From: Cocleimonas sp.
GTDB lineage: Bacteria; Pseudomonadota; Gammaproteobacteria; Thiotrichales; Thiotrichaceae
Reading direction: 5' to 3'
Length of the DNA: 30,271 bases
Assembly: GCA_021647365.1 (NCBI GenBank)
Contig: JAKIUW010000035.1
Location: 1 to 30,271, forward strand
Every line of letters starts with the position of its first letter. Within the stretch, counting starts at the first letter, position 1. Both the position numbers and the translations under genes were made by a program. This document shows positions 8,066 to 15,328 of this stretch, in pieces. The notes under the pieces are model-generated. The model saw only the letters and a program-made list of their open reading frames with translations, made no database searches and had not been told where the DNA came from.

Positions 8066-8803
8066 ATGAAAGTGACAGTAGAAGAAAATCATAATCAACC
8101 TTGGACACGAGAAGAATTCGAGAAAAAACTGCGTGATAAAGAAAAGTTTTATCATATTAATCATGAGTTTCATATTTTAATGAATTCAGGGAAGTTGGAT
8201 AAAAAAGCCATTCAGGGTTGGGTTGCCAACCGTTTTTATTATCAATCCGCAATCCCCGTTAAAGATGCTTCGATTATGTCTAACTGCTGGGATCGTGATG
8301 TACGCCGTTCATGGGTGCAACGCATTCTTGATCACGATGGTTATGGGGATGACGAAGGCGGCATTGAGGCTTGGCTATTACTTGGTGAAGCCGTTGGCCT
8401 GACACGAAAAGAACTCTTGAGCCATGAACATCTATTACCGGGCGTGAAATTTGCTATTGATGCTTATGTGAATTTTGCTCGCCAACAACCTTGGGAAATC
8501 GCTGCTAGTTCATCCCTAACAGAAATGTTCGCACCAAAAATTCATCAAAAACGATTAGATAATTGGCCCGAGTTTTACCCTTGGATTGATAAAGAAGGTT
8601 ATACCTATTTTCGCAAACGTCTTAAAGAAGCAAGGCGTGATGTAGAGCATGGGCTTGATATTACTTTAGATTATTATAAAACACGTGAGCAACAAGAAAG
8701 GATGCTCAATGTACTACAATTTAAATTAGATATTTTATGGACCATGCTGGACTGTATGTGGATGGCCTATATTGAAGACAAACCGCCCTATCACAACTGT
8801 TAG
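8066..8803 (+). CDS. pqqC: PQQ synthase PqqC
   Basis: This 245-residue protein has the normal length for PqqC, the cofactorless oxidase that carries out the final ring closure and eight-electron oxidation yielding PQQ. The all-helical family signature is clear. It includes N-R-F-Y-Y-Q near residue 57, the ILDHDGYGDDEGGIEAW region near 90-106 with the conserved histidine, and SLTEMFAP near residue 150. It is followed by a large intercistronic hairpin before pqqD. Confidence 0.96.
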   Translation: MKVTVEENHNQPWTREEFEKKLRDKEKFYHINHEFHILMNSGKLDKKAIQGWVANRFYYQSAIPVKDASIMSNCWDRDVRRSWVQRILDHDGYGDDEGGIEAWLLLGEAVGLTRKELLSHEHLLPGVKFAIDAYVNFARQQPWEIAASSSLTEMFAPKIHQKRLDNWPEFYPWIDKEGYTYFRKRLKEARRDVEHGLDITLDYYKTREQQERMLNVLQFKLDILWTMLDCMWMAYIEDKPPYHNC

Positions 8804-8807
8804 CTAG

Positions 8808-8881
8808 TTAAGGAGCCTCTAATCAAGTCCAATTATTTTCAGCTTGCTAAATTATAATCGACTTAATCAGAGGCTCCTTAA
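8808..8881 (+). promoter_or_regulatory. Intercistronic hairpin between pqqC and pqqD
   Basis: A 22-bp inverted repeat (8808-8829 with 8860-8881) has 13 perfect outer pairs and only two non-Watson-Crick positions. The loop is 30 bases and there is no T-run. The 5' arm contains AAGGAG. It sits 17 bases before the pqqD ATG, so it may stabilise the upstream RNA or modulate pqqD translation. Confidence 0.75.
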
Positions 8882-8897
8882 AGAAACATTAAAAATT

Positions 8898-9164
8898 ATG
8901 AACAAAGAATCAATACCCACACTTTCTCCATTATTTCGCTTCCAATGGGAAGAAGCACAACAATGTCATGTTGTTCTCTATCCTGAGGGAATGGTAAAAC
9001 TTAGTCAAAGTGCGGGTGAAATCATGAAACAAGTTGATGGAGAAAAATCAGTAACAACAATTATACAAACATTAAGTGATTTATTTGATGGCGCAGATGT
9101 AAGCGATGATGTTATTGCATTTATAACGGAGGCAGAAAAAAATGGCTGGATTGAGCCTAAATAA
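8898..9164 (+). CDS. pqqD: PqqA-binding chaperone PqqD
   Basis: This 88-residue protein begins at the ATG at 8898. An upstream in-frame start at 8844 lies within the hairpin and would add 18 atypical residues. PqqD is the RiPP recognition element that presents PqqA to the radical-SAM enzyme PqqE. The pattern F-R-F-Q-W-E-E-A-Q then V-x-L-Y-P-E-G near residues 12-34, and L-S-x-S-A-G-E-I near 36-45, is typical. The end overlaps pqqE by 23 bp. Confidence 0.94.
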   Translation: MNKESIPTLSPLFRFQWEEAQQCHVVLYPEGMVKLSQSAGEIMKQVDGEKSVTTIIQTLSDLFDGADVSDDVIAFITEAEKNGWIEPK

Positions 9165-10299
9165 TAACGGTGAACTTAACCCACCCCTTTGGTTACTCGC
9201 TGAGCTAACTTACTCCTGCCCACTGCAATGTCCCTATTGCTCTAATCCTATGGAAATTGCTAATTACAAAGATGAGCTTTCTACCGAAGATTGGCTACGT
9301 GTTTTACACGATGCGCGTAAAATGGGCTCTACACAGTTAGGCTTTTCTGGTGGCGAACCTTTAGTACGAAAAGACCTTGAAATCCTTATCAAAGAAGCGC
9401 GTAAATTAGGTTATTACTCCAATCTTATAACCTCTGGTGTGGGTATGGATGGAGAGCGCATTGCAGGATTTAAAGAAGCTGGGCTTGATCATATACAAGT
9501 AAGCTTTCAAGCCAGCGATGAAGAACTTAATAATTTTATAGCGGGCACCGATAGCTTTAAACATAAATTGGAAATGGCACGCGAAGTTAAAAAGCAAGGT
9601 TATCCTATGGTGCTTTGTTTTGTTTTGCATCGACACAACACCGACAAGGTGAAAGATATAATTGAATTAGCCATTGCTCTAGAAGCTGATTACCTAGAAT
9701 TAGCGACGACCCAATATTACGGCTGGGCAAATCACAATAAAGAACAGCTTTTACCCACCAGAAAGCAAATAGAAGCAGCAGAAAAAGTGGCGCATCAATA
9801 CCAAGAAAAAATGAAAGATAAAATGCGTATTTTTTACGTGGTACCTGATTACTTTGAGGATAGACCCAAGCCTTGCATGAATGGTTGGGGCAATGTCTTC
9901 CTCACCATTACACCTGATGGAACAGCCCTGCCTTGCCATTCTGCGCGACTCATCCCTGGTTTGGAATTACCCAATGTAAAAGACCACAGCATCGATTGGA
10001 TTTGGAAGGATTCGCCCGACTTCAATAAATTCCGTGGTTACGACTGGATGAAAGAGCCTTGTCGTAGCTGTGATGAGAAAGAGAAAGATTTTGGCGGTTG
10101 TCGTTGTCAGGCTCTGATGCAAACAGGTGATGCGGCGAATACAGACCCTGTGTGTAGCAAGTCGCCACACCATTCAGAATTACTCGAAGAAGTTCGACGA
10201 ATTGAAGGGCTTGCAGGACAAACCATTGAGGAGCATCCGTTGGTTTTTCGTAATATGCGAGTTTCTAAAAAAATCATTACCAGTAGCACAGGAAGTTAA
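9142..10299 (+). CDS. pqqE: PqqA peptide cyclase PqqE (radical SAM)
   Basis: This 385-residue radical-SAM/SPASM enzyme forms the carbon-carbon bond between E16 and Y20 of PqqA. The SAM cluster motif C-x3-C-x2-C is at C26, C30 and C33, followed by the GGEP motif near residue 72. The C-terminal SPASM region carries many cysteines (CMNGWGN, LPCHS, PCRSCDEKEKDFGGCRC) for auxiliary iron-sulfur clusters. A GGAGG box lies 8 bases before the ATG, inside pqqD. Length and motifs are complete. Confidence 0.97.
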   Translation: MAGLSLNNNGELNPPLWLLAELTYSCPLQCPYCSNPMEIANYKDELSTEDWLRVLHDARKMGSTQLGFSGGEPLVRKDLEILIKEARKLGYYSNLITSGVGMDGERIAGFKEAGLDHIQVSFQASDEELNNFIAGTDSFKHKLEMAREVKKQGYPMVLCFVLHRHNTDKVKDIIELAIALEADYLELATTQYYGWANHNKEQLLPTRKQIEAAEKVAHQYQEKMKDKMRIFYVVPDYFEDRPKPCMNGWGNVFLTITPDGTALPCHSARLIPGLELPNVKDHSIDWIWKDSPDFNKFRGYDWMKEPCRSCDEKEKDFGGCRCQALMQTGDAANTDPVCSKSPHHSELLEEVRRIEGLAGQTIEEHPLVFRNMRVSKKIITSSTGS

Positions 10300-10305
10300 T
10301 ACTTA

Positions 10306-11256
10306 GTGCCCCTCTACGCTGAAATTAATGAAGTTATTAGTTATGAAATAGCCGTTGATAAACCGCATACACTTTATGTTGAAGAATGCGGTAATCCAGA
10401 TGGCATCCCCGTTATTTTTCTTCATGGAGGGCCAGGTTCTGGATGCAATGCAAATCATCGTCGCTACTTTAACCCTGAAAAATACCGCATTATTCTTTTT
10501 GATCAGCGCGGCTGTGGTCTCTCAACTCCACACGGCTGTTTGGATAAAAATACCACGCAGCATTTAGTTGCTGATATTGAAACCATTCGACTCAAACTCA
10601 ATGTGCATCAATGGGTTATCTTTGCCGGATCATGGGGAGTCACCCTTGCATTACTCTATGCGCAACAATACAAAGAACGCGTTTTGGGCATGATTCTACG
10701 CGGTGCTTTTCTCGCATCGAAACGTGATATGGATTGGTTTTTTAGTGATGGTGTCAGCAGGATTTTTCCTCAAATATGGAAAAGCTTTAGCACTTGCCTT
10801 CCTAAAAAAAATGAGTCTGAAACACTCTTACAAACTTATCATCGTTGCTTGTTAGATGATGATAAAAAACTCAATGCAAAAGCGGCTCTTGCATGGTCAG
10901 AATGGACCGATAGTATTGTCACTTGGGCGCTACCTGAAACTGATAAAAAATCACCCAATGACATAGCAAAGCTAATTCGAATTGTACGCCTTGAGACACA
11001 TTATGCAGTTAATCAATATTTTCTTGAGGAAAATTATTTATTGGAAAATTGCGAAGAGATACAAGATATTCCTACCCTTCTTATTCATGGACAACGTGAT
11101 ATCACTTGCCCTGTTGAATCCTCGTGGCTACTACACAAAGTATTAAAAAACTCATCACTACAAATTCTACCCAATACAGGTCACCTAGCCGATGAGCCAA
11201 GCATGATTGATTCTTTGGTTGATGCAACTGATGAAATGGTTAGATTACTTAAATGA
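10306..11256 (+). CDS. pip: Prolyl aminopeptidase-like alpha/beta hydrolase
   Basis: This 316-residue alpha/beta hydrolase is of the proline iminopeptidase type. HGGPGSGC near residue 40 is the oxyanion-hole region. GSWG near residue 109 holds the nucleophilic serine. The later TLLIHGQRD with aspartate and TGHLA with histidine complete the catalytic triad. It starts at a GTG seven bases after pqqE, preceded by AGGAAG, so it is the last gene of the pqq operon. Such enzymes release N-terminal proline. Because no pqqF/pqqG protease is present, it may help trim PqqA or recycle leader fragments, but that is inference. A housekeeping peptide-recycling role is possible. Confidence 0.88.
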   Translation: MPLYAEINEVISYEIAVDKPHTLYVEECGNPDGIPVIFLHGGPGSGCNANHRRYFNPEKYRIILFDQRGCGLSTPHGCLDKNTTQHLVADIETIRLKLNVHQWVIFAGSWGVTLALLYAQQYKERVLGMILRGAFLASKRDMDWFFSDGVSRIFPQIWKSFSTCLPKKNESETLLQTYHRCLLDDDKKLNAKAALAWSEWTDSIVTWALPETDKKSPNDIAKLIRIVRLETHYAVNQYFLEENYLLENCEEIQDIPTLLIHGQRDITCPVESSWLLHKVLKNSSLQILPNTGHLADEPSMIDSLVDATDEMVRLLK

Positions 11257-11274
11257 TGTAAACAAAATTCATCT

Positions 11275-11308
11275 AATCATGTAAAAGTGGGGGGGTGTGC
11301 TTTATTAA
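11275..11308 (+). repeat. G7/C7 dispersed repeat, copy 3
   Basis: It is identical over 34 bp to copy 2 (6794-6827) in direct orientation. It lies in the narrow gap between the convergent 3' ends of the pqq operon and the xox operon. Confidence 0.92.
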
Positions 11309-11315
11309 TTCAATT

Positions 11316-11891
11316 TTAAAACTCTTTCATCTCTCTCTTTAGATCTTGGATGGCAAAAAGAATAGTGTGCATCCAAGCTTTCTCCGTAGAACCCTTAAAG
11401 ACATAAGGCTTCTTAAAAAGAACGGTGCTTGTTTCAACATCCCTAATTTCTATCATCAATGTTTGAATCCGAGCGCTAATACGAACAATCCAAGGGACTA
11501 GCACTTGTTTTGCTCCCACTTTCTCGCCAAGAGCCAGCTCACAACCACTACAACGATGTAAGGATTGTTTTCGAGCTATTTTTTTCATTAAAGCCATAGA
11601 CTTTTCATCATCTACAACTTTGAACACCGCTTCTTGCTTCAACTGTTCTCTAAATATCTTGCTGAATTTTTCTAACAATAAGGCATTGTTTTCCTTTTGG
11701 CTTTCATCATTAGTATTGTCTACCAAGTCTATATCTAGCACGAAGGTTTCTATTAAGCCCTCAAACTTAGGACTAGTATTGAGTTCTTCACCAAAGCTTA
11801 GCTGAGTGCTCAGGAACAAAAGAATGGTAAAGATGCTTCTAAAAAGCTGGAGTATTCCTTGAGATTTTTTTTGTAAAACGAATGTTTTCAA
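11316..11891 (-). CDS. Small exported protein, DUF3280/DUF2380-like
   Basis: This 191-residue protein has a signal peptide (hydrophobic stretch at about residues 17-34, ending near SFG). The mature part has a VLDIDLVD strand, a helix with phenylalanine-leucine repeats, a C-x2-C pair (CSGC near residue 114) and the phrase GAKQVLVPWIVRIS. Similar small secreted proteins occur next to PQQ alcohol dehydrogenase genes and carry DUF2380/DUF3280 names. I recall this by pattern and cannot confirm it. The start is TTG at 11891, sharing bases with the TGA stop of the propeller gene, so it is the last gene of the xox operon. Function unknown. Confidence 0.68.
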   Translation of the reverse strand: MKTFVLQKKSQGILQLFRSIFTILLFLSTQLSFGEELNTSPKFEGLIETFVLDIDLVDNTNDESQKENNALLLEKFSKIFREQLKQEAVFKVVDDEKSMALMKKIARKQSLHRCSGCELALGEKVGAKQVLVPWIVRISARIQTLMIEIRDVETSTVLFKKPYVFKGSTEKAWMHTILFAIQDLKREMKEF

Positions 11892-13105
11892 TTAACGATA
11901 AAGCGACCAAAGGATCGGCTGCCTTTACCTGTTTTTATCACTGAAGTTACTTTCAATGACTGTGTATCAATCACCGATATATTGCCTTCTCCCCAATTTG
12001 CCACGAGCAATTTTTTTCCATCAGCCGTGATATCAATTCCTTCTGGCGTTTCACCACTATCTATTTTACTGATCTCTTTATTCTTCTCTAAATCAACCAC
12101 CGAAATAGTTTCATCTTCTTGATTTGTTACATACAAACGCTTGCCAGTAGGATCAACAATTGCACAATAGGGCCATTCTCCTACTGCGATATCTGCTACT
12201 TTCTTTAGTGTTTTAGTATTAATGACAGACACGTCTGAACTATGAACATTCATCGCATAAAGTTTGTCACCTTTGGGGGATAGTGCTAAACCAAAAGGTG
12301 CTTTGCCGACTGGTATTTCAAGTACGGTTTTATTGGTTTTTAAATTTATAGCTGTAACGCTATTGCTATCGCGATTAGCCACATAAAGTCGTTGAGAATT
12401 ATCATCAATAACTAATCCTGCAGGTGATTTCCCGACAGAGATTTCTGCCAGTATTTTGCCTTGTTCAATATCAACAACGCTAACTTTATGCGTGTACCAA
12501 TCTGCAATGTAAGCACGATTTTGTTTTTTACTGCAAACAATTCCTAGTGGACCCTCACCCACTTTAATTTCATTAAGCAATTTATGCGTTACTGTATCTA
12601 AAACATATAAGGCTTTTTCTTCGGGGCTACTGACGATGACTTTACTGCCATTATCACAAACGGCCACTCCTGCGGGGTTCTTTCCTGTTGAAATATTAGC
12701 AATGACTTTATTATTGCTTAAATCTACTACCGAGACATTATGTTCTAATTGATTTGTGATGTAAGCATTCGGGTTAGCAGATAAAGTATTTGATAAAAGC
12801 GTAGCAATAAAGAAGGCTATCGCAGATTTTATTTTTATTGAATTGATAAAGAGGCTGTGAAAGTATTCTGGGACGAAAGAAAAAGGCGATAAAATCTTTC
12901 TGATTGAGGCGTGAATTGCAGCTAATAGCAGGCTATTAGCAAGATTCACAACGAAAAGCAGGAAGATTTTAACCCTTTTTATGAGTGCCACGAATACTTT
13001 TACAGCCTCGAAGCACACCCCCCCACTTTTACAGGGTGTTTGCTGATACAACAAAACATCATGTAAAAGTGGGGGGGTGTGCTTTTTAATATTATTAAAC
13101 TTCAA
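11888..13105 (-). CDS. YVTN-type beta-propeller protein with disrupted 5' end
   Basis: From about residue 110 on, this is a seven-bladed YVTN/NHL-like propeller, with repeated phrases of the kind G-x-x-P-x-G followed by L-Y-V-x-N and I-S-V-V-D. Such periplasmic propellers accompany PQQ dehydrogenase systems. The 5' end is odd. The reading frame is open to a TTG at 13105, but its first 85 or so codons are translated from a G7/C7 repeat pair and a MITE-like element. The natural signal peptide (I-K-I-K-S-A-I-A-F-F-I and on, cleavage near LSA) begins at 12838 with ATA instead of ATG. Either the start codon has been lost or translation begins in inserted DNA. The gene may be poorly expressed. Confidence 0.75.
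   Translation of the reverse strand: MKFNNIKKHTPPLLHDVLLYQQTPCKSGGVCFEAVKVFVALIKRVKIFLLFVVNLANSLLLAAIHASIRKILSPFSFVPEYFHSLFINSIKIKSAIAFFIATLLSNTLSANPNAYITNQLEHNVSVVDLSNNKVIANISTGKNPAGVAVCDNGSKVIVSSPEEKALYVLDTVTHKLLNEIKVGEGPLGIVCSKKQNRAYIADWYTHKVSVVDIEQGKILAEISVGKSPAGLVIDDNSQRLYVANRDSNSVTAINLKTNKTVLEIPVGKAPFGLALSPKGDKLYAMNVHSSDVSVINTKTLKKVADIAVGEWPYCAIVDPTGKRLYVTNQEDETISVVDLEKNKEISKIDSGETPEGIDITADGKKLLVANWGEGNISVIDTQSLKVTSVIKTGKGSRSFGRFIVN
12851..13009. mobile_element. MITE-like palindromic element
   Basis: This 159-bp element is bounded by 18-bp inverted repeats with one mismatch (12851-12868, GAGGCTGTGAAAGTATTC; 12992-13009). The interior is also palindromic: AAAATCTTTCTG pairs with CAGGAAGATTTT, and GCTAATAGC pairs with GCTATTAGC around the centre at about 12932. 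It encodes no protein of its own and fits a non-autonomous element mobilised in trans. It sits directly against the repeat pair at 13011-13085 and 12 bases before the original signal-peptide codons of the propeller gene. Confidence 0.82.
13011..13085. repeat. G7/C7 repeat, inverted pair (copies 4 and 5)
   Basis: Two inverted copies flank a 12-base loop (GCTGATACAACA), the same loop as in the pair at 20413-20492. The left arm carries two substitutions (ACAGGGTGTT for ACATGATGTT), so this stem is slightly imperfect. It lies between the end of the XoxG-like gene and the propeller gene and could form a strong hairpin in the operon mRNA. Confidence 0.9.
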
Positions 13106-13109
13106 TCAG

Positions 13110-14114
13110 TTAGTGTTTAAACTTCTTTAACCGTCCTGCAGGAATAATGCCATCCGAACGTGCTTTAAGGTAAGCATAAAGGTTTTCCATTTTTTTCATA
13201 ATGTTTGGGTTAGCCTTCCACGGTGGCATTACACCCATTTGACCCGTAAAACCATTGCTGACACGATCTACAAAAATATCATAGGTTATATCTTTTTTGA
13301 GCTTTTCTAATAAACTCGGTGCAATCGTACTACCATTTCCATCGATACCATGACACACCTGGCATTGACTAAATGCGCGAAAACCTTTGAGTAAGAATTT
13401 ATCAATTTTACATTTTTTACCTTCTTCACATTTTACATGCGCGCTATAAGAGTCAGCGGGGTCAAAAGCAACTTTTGTCTTTTTTGAAGTGTCAGTAGTA
13501 GCAGGCGCGACTGGAGGTGTTGGGGCTGCTGGGGCAGTAGGTGTAGTAGATTTAATACCATCCCCTTCTAATAACATTTTCAAACTATCAAGCCCTTCTT
13601 TATAAACACTTGATATAGTAGTTGTCGCATCCTTGTCACTCATGCCTTCTGGCGTAGGTGGGTTTAAAAGATAAGGACGATAAAACTTACCTTTCCAAGT
13701 TACTTTACTTCCTGTCCCTTCAGCTACAACTGAAAGAAAACCAGTGTAAGTGTTGACTGGCAAAACTGTTCTTTCAACTTTTGAACCTGCAAATTCAAAA
13801 GTTTCTACAACACTCATATCAGTAATTTTATATTTGAGCTTCATTTTTTCTTTATCTAGCTTAACTAACTTTTCTGTGATTTTTTTATCCGGTGCCAATG
13901 TAAGTATTCGTACATCATCCCCTTTCATTTCGGTAGATTGAATAGCAGGATGCCATTTATGCAAGCCTGAAAAATCACTCACTAATGCCCACACTTTATC
14001 AACAGGCGCATTGATTACAACACTTTCCACAACTTGCTGTCTGGTAGGTCCGTGAGCATAAAGAGTTAACGAAAATAAACTACTTAAAATTGTGAATATA
14101 AAAAATTTTCTCAT
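13110..14114 (-). CDS. xoxG: MxaD-cytochrome c (XoxG-like) fusion protein
   Basis: This 334-residue exported protein has two domains. After a signal peptide (cleavage near A20), residues about 22-185 form an SRPBCC domain matching MxaD (starts H-G-P-T, V-D-K-V-W-A-L-V-x-D-F, K-W-H-P-A). MxaD stimulates electron transfer from methanol dehydrogenase to its cytochrome. A linker rich in proline, alanine and threonine (190-210) leads to a single-heme cytochrome c domain with CxxCH at 251-255, a likely axial methionine at M296 (GVMPPW) and the tail PAGRLKK typical of XoxG. XoxG is normally a separate protein of about 150-200 residues. A GGAG box lies 7 bases before the ATG. It follows xoxJ and is probably the electron acceptor of XoxF. 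Confidence 0.9.
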   Translation of the reverse strand: MRKFFIFTILSSLFSLTLYAHGPTRQQVVESVVINAPVDKVWALVSDFSGLHKWHPAIQSTEMKGDDVRILTLAPDKKITEKLVKLDKEKMKLKYKITDMSVVETFEFAGSKVERTVLPVNTYTGFLSVVAEGTGSKVTWKGKFYRPYLLNPPTPEGMSDKDATTTISSVYKEGLDSLKMLLEGDGIKSTTPTAPAAPTPPVAPATTDTSKKTKVAFDPADSYSAHVKCEEGKKCKIDKFLLKGFRAFSQCQVCHGIDGNGSTIAPSLLEKLKKDITYDIFVDRVSNGFTGQMGVMPPWKANPNIMKKMENLYAYLKARSDGIIPAGRLKKFKH

Positions 14115-14137
14115 TGCTTGATCTCCATGTATTTATT

Positions 14138-14221
14138 TTAAAATTTCTTTAAACGCCCTGCAGATATAAGCCCATTAGAATGTGCCTTGAAGTGAGCATA
14201 AAGGGTATTCATTTTTTTAAT
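14138..14221 (-). pseudogene. Decayed 3' end of a second xoxG-like cytochrome gene
   Basis: Between xoxJ and the fusion gene, the minus strand encodes, in one frame, 27 residues ending in a stop: I-K-K-M-N-T-L-Y-A-H-F-K-A-H-S-N-G then L-I-S-A-G-R-L-K-K-F. This aligns almost position by position with the last 28 residues of the fusion protein (I-M-K-K-M-E-N-L-Y-A-Y-L-K-A-R-S-D-G, then I-I-P-A-G-R-L-K-K-F). No heme motif or start remains. It is the remnant of a duplicated or ancestral xoxG, and its upstream part has been replaced by the end of xoxJ. Confidence 0.87.
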
Positions 14222-15086
14222 CGTCATCTTTTTCAGGTGTAAACTTATTTTCAAGTAAGGGAATACCTGCATCATTGAGTATTCCATTAATATTATCGAC
14301 ATTTTTCGTCAGAATAGTTTCAATCTGATTTTCCCATTTATCATTGCCATACCTAACGGCTGCAGATATTGAAAAATCAAAACGGACACCTGGTATAGTA
14401 TTCAAAGGTAAAACTTTGATTTTTTCAGAGTTAAGTTTTGAAAAATAAGCTGCTGTAGGTCCCCATACGATGGCAGCATCAATGTTTCCATCAATCAAAT
14501 CTTTAAACATTGGCTCGTTAGGAAACTCATCAGGGTCTCCCGATTGAGCGATATAAGGTGACATTTGTTGATAAAGCCCATATTTAGAAAGCCATAGCGC
14601 CCCTGGGCTGCGTTCGGTAATACCGACCTTAATCCCCTGAAGTTTTTCTGGAGCTAACGTAACAAAGTCATTACCTTTTTTTAATTCTTTAAGTTTTCCA
14701 TCCTTTAATGTCACTAATGCATAGGTTGTACGCATATAAGGAATGGTTGCCTTCGCAAAATCAAATTCTTTGGGTACTCCAATCACTAAATCACAGCGAT
14801 ATTCACCGCTAGCATCATCTTTCTTTTTTAAGGTATTACGGATAAATCCCATTCGTTGTGGAAACCACGTATAGACAACGGGTAAATTTAGTTCTTTACC
14901 AATTAATTCAGCGATTTTGTTTTCATAACCTGACTTATCTTTATGAGAAAAAGGCAAATAGTTAGGATCTGCACACACCTTCAATACTTCTCTTTTTTTA
15001 TCATCACCTGCAGAAAGTACCGAGCTGGATAGAACTATCAACATCCCGAGAAAGATGGGAGACAAGTTTGATGTTTTTAATATCAT
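14217..15086 (-). CDS. xoxJ: XoxJ periplasmic binding protein
   Basis: This 289-residue periplasmic protein has a signal peptide (about residues 8-26) and a type-2 periplasmic-binding fold. It contains V-C-A-D-P-N-Y-L-P-F-S near residue 37, C-D-L-V-I-G-V near residue 98 and A-A-I-V-W-G-P-T-A near residue 204. This is the quinoprotein-dehydrogenase-associated binding protein family (XoxJ/MxaJ). XoxJ is thought to bind apo-XoxF and assist its activation. The order xoxF-xoxJ-xoxG on the same strand supports the name. Its stop codon lies within the decayed cytochrome fragment. Confidence 0.92.
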   Translation of the reverse strand: MILKTSNLSPIFLGMLIVLSSSVLSAGDDKKREVLKVCADPNYLPFSHKDKSGYENKIAELIGKELNLPVVYTWFPQRMGFIRNTLKKKDDASGEYRCDLVIGVPKEFDFAKATIPYMRTTYALVTLKDGKLKELKKGNDFVTLAPEKLQGIKVGITERSPGALWLSKYGLYQQMSPYIAQSGDPDEFPNEPMFKDLIDGNIDAAIVWGPTAAYFSKLNSEKIKVLPLNTIPGVRFDFSISAAVRYGNDKWENQIETILTKNVDNINGILNDAGIPLLENKFTPEKDDD

Positions 15087-15328
15087 AATTAATTTATACC
15101 TTTTTTTGTTATGAATATTTAACCTGCTGTATAGAGAATTTATTTAGACCTCAACATAACTCAGGTCTCAAATTTTGAGTAAAAAAATTGCCGGATTTAC
15201 TGCCCCTGCATACAAATTAACTATTCAAAGAAATGACTGGAGAAGAGTCTTCACTTCTTAGTATAGTCAATATGCACACAAGAACTGCAAATTCGACAAC
15301 GTTTACTGCTTCTAAATTACTACTTTTA
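15087..15328 (-). other. xoxF-xoxJ intergenic region
   Basis: These 242 bases have no gene. The minus-strand transcript could form modest hairpins near 15150-15185 (a GACCT/AGGTC stem next to an ACTCAAAATTTGAG self-complementary stretch). There is no clear T-run terminator. A partial stop or a processing site separating abundant xoxF mRNA from xoxJ is plausible but unproven. Confidence 0.4.

Noticed and set aside
10355..10567. Plus-strand frame overlapping the peptidase gene
   Set aside because: It is a shifted frame of the peptidase coding region with no start signal.
13110..14114. Fusion as a frameshift artefact joining two genes
   Set aside because: The frame is continuous, with a low-complexity linker and no internal start with a ribosome binding site or second signal peptide at the cytochrome domain.
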